Positions 60,965 to 64,000 of a stretch of DNA of 64,000 nucleotides are shown here, piece after piece; position 1 is the first letter of the stretch; every line of letters starts with the position of its first letter. The notes below the pieces were generated by a model. It was not told the origin of the DNA. It made no database searches and saw only the letters and a program-made list of their open reading frames with translations. The stretch is from the NCBI RefSeq assembly GCF_001667265.1, contig NZ_LZHW01000075.1:1-64000 (forward strand), in the 5' to 3' direction. Position numbers and translations under genes: made by a program. Source of the DNA: Mycobacterium sp. ACS4331. Lineage in GTDB: Bacteria > Actinomycetota > Actinomycetes > Mycobacteriales > Mycobacteriaceae.

Positions 60965-61492
60965 TCAGGCCCGTCGGAAGCGCTCGACGGACTCCACCGC
61001 CTCGCCCACCGCCCCAGCGGCGGCCAACGCGCGCGCCTTGAACGCCCGCGCCGCGGCGCTCAGTTCGAGGGCGACGCCGTCGATCGAAGGCACGGAATCC
61101 CAGAACATCACCGGAACCCGGCCGGCTTCCAGGACGGCCTCGACGAAGGCGCCAACCCTCCCGTCGTCCGCGTGCGTCGCCGCAGACACGATCACCACAT
61201 CGGGCGGCGCACTCGCCGTGACATCTGCCAGGTCATCCAGTCGTGCAAGCTGTCCGCCCAGAATCCGCACTGGATGCACGTCCTCGTCGTCGACGAAAAC
61301 GGCGACATCCCAACCTGACAGCGACCTGTCGAAGGCAGAACCCCCGGCAGCCCGCACGGCCTCCGCGACCGAAGCCGCCACCACGGCGACGCGATACCTG
61401 CGGGCCTGCCTGCTCGGCGCCACATCAGCGAGAAGCTCGTCGACCCGCTGGACTGGTCCGCGCGTCAGTTGGCGCGCCTGCTGAACACCCAT
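60965..61492 (-). CDS. Hypothetical protein
   Basis: This 175-residue protein belongs to no family that I recognise. It has a Rossmann-like alternation (YRVAVVAASVAEAVRAAGG, WDVAVFVDDEDVHPV, PPDVVIVSAATHADD, VPVMFWDSVPSI) with an Asp pair, so a nucleotide- or metal-binding fold is possible. The start at 61492 (MGVQQARQ) was preferred; a GTG at 61501 is also open. An operator-like dyad lies 22 bases upstream. Confidence 0.6.
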   Translation of the reverse strand: MGVQQARQLTRGPVQRVDELLADVAPSRQARRYRVAVVAASVAEAVRAAGGSAFDRSLSGWDVAVFVDDEDVHPVRILGGQLARLDDLADVTASAPPDVVIVSAATHADDGRVGAFVEAVLEAGRVPVMFWDSVPSIDGVALELSAAARAFKARALAAAGAVGEAVESVERFRRA

Positions 61493-61513
61493 CGGCCCCA
61501 CCTTCGCCTCGCT

Positions 61514-61530
61514 ACTGTTGCGGCAACAGT
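61514..61530. promoter_or_regulatory. Perfect 17-base dyad upstream of the hypothetical gene
   Basis: ACTGTTGC-G-GCAACAGT, with perfect 8-bp arms about one centre base, has the size and symmetry of a TetR-type operator. It lies 22 bases upstream of the hypothetical gene start on the minus strand and shares the ACTGT/ACAGT ends with the pair at 57295. Confidence 0.6.
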
Positions 61531-61591
61531 AACAGCTACAAGTGACGCGCTCAATGCGGGAACTTCGGCCCGCACCGACGACGTGTCCGGG

Positions 61592-61637
61592 GTGCGAAAC
61601 TGCAGGCGATCTGACGAGATTCCCGGCAGTTCCGCAC
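61592..61637 (-). terminator. Stem-loop after the second LLM gene
   Basis: GTGCGAAACTGC (61592-61603) and GCAGTTCCGCAC (61626-61637) pair at 11 of 12 positions, with the odd one G-U in RNA. It starts 8 bases past the LLM stop (minus strand) and probably ends that transcript. The arms resemble those at 40121-40172. Confidence 0.5.
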
Positions 61638-61644
61638 GCTCACG

Positions 61645-62688
61645 TCACTCGCCGGCGCGATACGCCGCCACGATGGGTTCCAGTTCGTCGGGTGTGGCGC
61701 CGTGCATGATGACCGCGTCGGCGCCGTAGTCGAATTCCTTGCGCACCCGCTCGGCGCACTGCTGCGGGCTGCCGGTGGCCGCGATCTCCAACCACTCGTC
61801 GGGCAGCAGTGTCGCGATGTGCTCGATCTGCTCGGCGGACGCCTTGTGGTCGATGCCTCCGGGGATGGAGGTCACCACCGAGTCGGCCCGGAAGCGCTCC
61901 AGCACAGCCGGATCCCAATTGTTGGTCGACACCAGCAGGTCGCCGTATCCCTGCAGATAGGTGGCCAGGCGGGCGACGGTCTTCTTCAGCCGAAGCTCCT
62001 CGGGCAGGTGGTCACCGACGGTGGCGAAGCAGGACCAGACCTTCACCGAATCGGGGTCGCGGCCAGCCTGCTCGGCGGCCTCCTTGACGGTCTTGACACA
62101 CCGCTGCAGCGTTTCGGGAGTGAAGTAGGTGTGCAGGATGACGTCGTCGAAGGCCCGGCCGCCGAGCTTGAGGGTTTCGGGACCGAAGGCCACCAACGCC
62201 AACCGGATGTCCTCGTTGAAGTCGGGATCCAGGAACAGCACCGGGTACTTCCCGATGGGCCCGTCGTGGTTGAAGATCAGCTCGCCGTGCCACAGGCGCC
62301 GCATCACCTGCGCGAAGTCCTCCATCTGCGCGGTGGTCACCGCCGAGATGCCGAACGCCTTGTACATCGCGCCAACCCCACGCCCGATCCCCAGGGTGAA
62401 ACGCCCTCGCGAAAGCCGGTGCATGGTGGTCGCCCATGATCCGGTGATCAGCGGGTGCCGGGTGTTGTGGTTGGTCGCGGCGGTGGCGATCTGCATACGC
62501 GATGTGACGGCACACGCCGCGCCGGTCAACGACGAGGCCTCCTTGACGTTCCAGCGCTCCGAGATGAATGCTGTGCCGAAGCCCAGTTCTTCACCCCGGC
62601 GTGCCTCGTCCATGAGCGTCGCGGGCCCCTCTCCGCCGGCACCGGCCAGCAGGTAGTAGCCCAACTCATCGAGCACTCGATCGGTCAT
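61645..62688 (-). CDS. LLM-class F420-dependent oxidoreductase
   Basis: This 347-residue LLM barrel protein resembles the TIGR03857 mycobacterial F420-dependent group. It has TLMDEARRGEELGFGTAFIS, MQIATAATNHNTRHP and LSRGRFTLGIGRGVGAMYKA. The ATG at 62688 (MTDRVLDEL) follows a GGAGAGGAT ribosome site; a longer frame is rejected. It is a separate gene type from the one at 58220, so two distinct F420 enzymes serve this region. Confidence 0.87.
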   Translation of the reverse strand: MTDRVLDELGYYLLAGAGGEGPATLMDEARRGEELGFGTAFISERWNVKEASSLTGAACAVTSRMQIATAATNHNTRHPLITGSWATTMHRLSRGRFTLGIGRGVGAMYKAFGISAVTTAQMEDFAQVMRRLWHGELIFNHDGPIGKYPVLFLDPDFNEDIRLALVAFGPETLKLGGRAFDDVILHTYFTPETLQRCVKTVKEAAEQAGRDPDSVKVWSCFATVGDHLPEELRLKKTVARLATYLQGYGDLLVSTNNWDPAVLERFRADSVVTSIPGGIDHKASAEQIEHIATLLPDEWLEIAATGSPQQCAERVRKEFDYGADAVIMHGATPDELEPIVAAYRAGE

Positions 62689-62771
62689 CGTCAGATCCTC
62701 TCCACGCACTTCGTCAGTCCCCCTACGGCATTCAACGGCACTCCGGGGCTCCAGTTGTCAGGAACCCGGTG

Positions 62772-63143
62772 TCAGCTCCAGACTCCCTGGCCGTAACCGC
62801 AGTTCCACACCTCGGTGATCCGCCCGTCGACCACCTTGAACACCTCGATACTGGCGATCTTGAACTCGGAACCGTCCTTGGCGCGGATCGTCGAGTCGTA
62901 GATGATCGCGACGTGCTGTCCGTCCTCGTCGGCGATCACGGTGTTCAGTACGAACGTGAGACTCTCGAACTGCTCCCACATGTCCTCGACCCGCTTACGG
63001 GCATCGGCGCGAGTCAGCGTGTGCGACTCCCCGACCTCATGGCGGACCATGGTGTCGGCGATGATCTCGTCCACCAGGTCATAGCGCTGGTTGTTCCACA
63101 GTTCGAGGTTGTACAACTCCACCACTTCGCGCGCAGTCCTCAT
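62772..63143 (-). CDS. SnoaL-like (NTF2-fold) protein
   Basis: This 123-residue protein has the small NTF2/SnoaL fold (VVELYNLELWNNQRYDLVDEI, then RADARKRVEDMWEQFES and the beta strands with VFKVVDGRITEVW). Such proteins act as cyclases, isomerases or hydrolases in lipid and polyketide pathways; here unknown. The ATG at 63143 overlaps the upstream hydrolase stop by four bases (ATGA). Confidence 0.8.
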   Translation of the reverse strand: MRTAREVVELYNLELWNNQRYDLVDEIIADTMVRHEVGESHTLTRADARKRVEDMWEQFESLTFVLNTVIADEDGQHVAIIYDSTIRAKDGSEFKIASIEVFKVVDGRITEVWNCGYGQGVWS

Positions 63144-64000
63144 TCGAACCACCCCTGGCTCGCCACGTCGCGGAGGAACGCCTCGGTCACGGCCTGCACT
63201 CGACCCGAGAACAGGTGCCCCACGTGACCGCCGTCGTGCCAGTGCAACCTGCCACCCCAGCGCTCATGCATCGCCAATGCCGGTGCACGCATGGCCATCT
63301 GGTCGTTCCAGGCTCCGACGATCAACCGGTGCTCCGGCGGCACCAGCGGCGGGTTGGCCAGCGGGTCGATCACCGCGGTCAGCGCAGCCACCTCCGCCGA
63401 GGCCAACACCGCGCTGACGGCGTCGGCCGCCCCGCCCCAGCGATGCAGATGGTTGGCGATCATGCCGTTGAGTCCCAGGATCGGTGTGTACAGCGCGACC
63501 CCGTCAAGTCCAGGCTCCAGTGCCGCGACCAGTGCGGTCACCCCACTGCCCAGCGACAGCCCCGACAGCACGGTCGTGCTGGCCTGCGGTTGCACCCATC
63601 CGACCACGGCCCGCACCTCAGAGACCGCGCGCATCATGCCCGCGACGTTGGACACCGGATCGGTGTCGGGGTAGGTCGGGAACCATCGACGCCTGACGCC
63701 GTGTCCGGGCTGGATCGGCATCGCGATGTTGTAGCCCAGGCGGTGATGAATCCGGCCGATCCGGGCCACCACGAAGTCGGACAGCCCGCCCTGCCCGGCA
63801 CCGTGCACCCAGATCAGCCAGGGCCGAGGTCCGCCGCGATGCCGCACGACGTTGCACACCGCGGGGGCGGGGGCGCCGTACTGCGACAGGCAGTCCGGCA
63901 GCCGAGGGTCGTGCTCGTAGGTGATCTCCTCGAAGGCGAGCTGTCCCGCGAGTCGCCGTCGACTCTTCTTGACCTGCAACCGATCCGGAGCGGGATAGGC
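63140..64000 (-). CDS. Alpha/beta-hydrolase, 5' end cut by window edge
   Basis: The frame stays open to the window end, so this gene is partial (286 residues visible). WLIWVHGAGQGGLSDFVVAR is the oxyanion/entry loop, SGLSLGSGVTALV the nucleophile elbow, and HDGGHVGHLF carries the late His. A TTG at 63979 is only an internal start option; the true start is outside the window. It is coupled to the SnoaL-like gene. Substrate unknown. Confidence 0.8.
   Translation of the reverse strand, partial: AYPAPDRLQVKKSRRRLAGQLAFEEITYEHDPRLPDCLSQYGAPAPAVCNVVRHRGGPRPWLIWVHGAGQGGLSDFVVARIGRIHHRLGYNIAMPIQPGHGVRRRWFPTYPDTDPVSNVAGMMRAVSEVRAVVGWVQPQASTTVLSGLSLGSGVTALVAALEPGLDGVALYTPILGLNGMIANHLHRWGGAADAVSAVLASAEVAALTAVIDPLANPPLVPPEHRLIVGAWNDQMAMRAPALAMHERWGGRLHWHDGGHVGHLFSGRVQAVTEAFLRDVASQGWFE

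Overview
The window is chromosomal DNA from a fast-growing mycobacterium (Mycolicibacterium type). Support comes from the very high GC content, the mycothiol synthase gene mshD, mycobacterial markers (lmeA, cyp126, the encapsulin/DyP pair, the relZ fusion, F420-dependent enzymes, a mycofactocin-coupled SDR), leaderless GTG/ATG genes behind TANNNT -10 boxes, and a gene order recalling the Rv0774-Rv0820 region of M. tuberculosis and its M. smegmatis counterpart. Bases 1-112 are not genomic. They are a C run followed by a degraded Illumina P5/Nextera adapter, so the window starts at a contig end. No rRNA, tRNA, CRISPR array, insertion sequence or prophage was recognised, and no gene-free gap exceeds about 290 bases.

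Layout. (1) 0.1-4.2 kb: the pstSCAB phosphate importer, with a PHO-box-like repeat upstream of pstS. (2) 4.2-7.3 kb: mshD and glnR diverge from lmeA and thiX. (3) 7.3-9.2 kb: a sulfur operon (DUF4395 membrane protein, rhodanese, SseC) preceded by a leaderless leader peptide with seven consecutive cysteines, a translation-coupled cysteine attenuator. (4) 9.2-13.5 kb: a 32-residue membrane protein, a nitrobindin-like protein, two paralogous small lipoproteins, pabC, ygfZ and a DUF3073 protein. (5) 13.5-49.7 kb: purM, purF, purL, purQ, purS, purC and purB, all on the minus strand, separated by other genes. These include a dipeptide importer (dppABCD-like) whose first gene overlaps the purF stop codon, the DyP peroxidase/encapsulin nanocompartment, pepC, a mycofactocin SDR-P450 pair, an intact ptrB and cyp126. 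(6) 49.7-54.6 kb: relZ (RNase H-like plus alarmone synthetase), an amino-acid permease, a TetR regulator and a Tat-exported esterase. (7) 54.6-64 kb: a catabolism-like set (amidohydrolase, P450, SDR, two F420-dependent LLM oxidoreductases, an acyl-CoA carboxyltransferase, a SnoaL-like protein and an alpha/beta hydrolase cut by the window end), with several dyad operators between genes.

The purine genes together encode most of the route from PRPP to AMP (amidophosphoribosyltransferase, FGAM synthase with its S and Q subunits, AIR synthetase, SAICAR synthase, adenylosuccinate lyase). Phosphate import, nitrogen control (GlnR), sulfur control (the Cys leader) and alarmone synthesis (RelZ) lie close to them. 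That proximity is observed; any joint regulation is inference. Convergent gene pairs are often separated by long perfect inverted repeats that probably act as bidirectional terminators.
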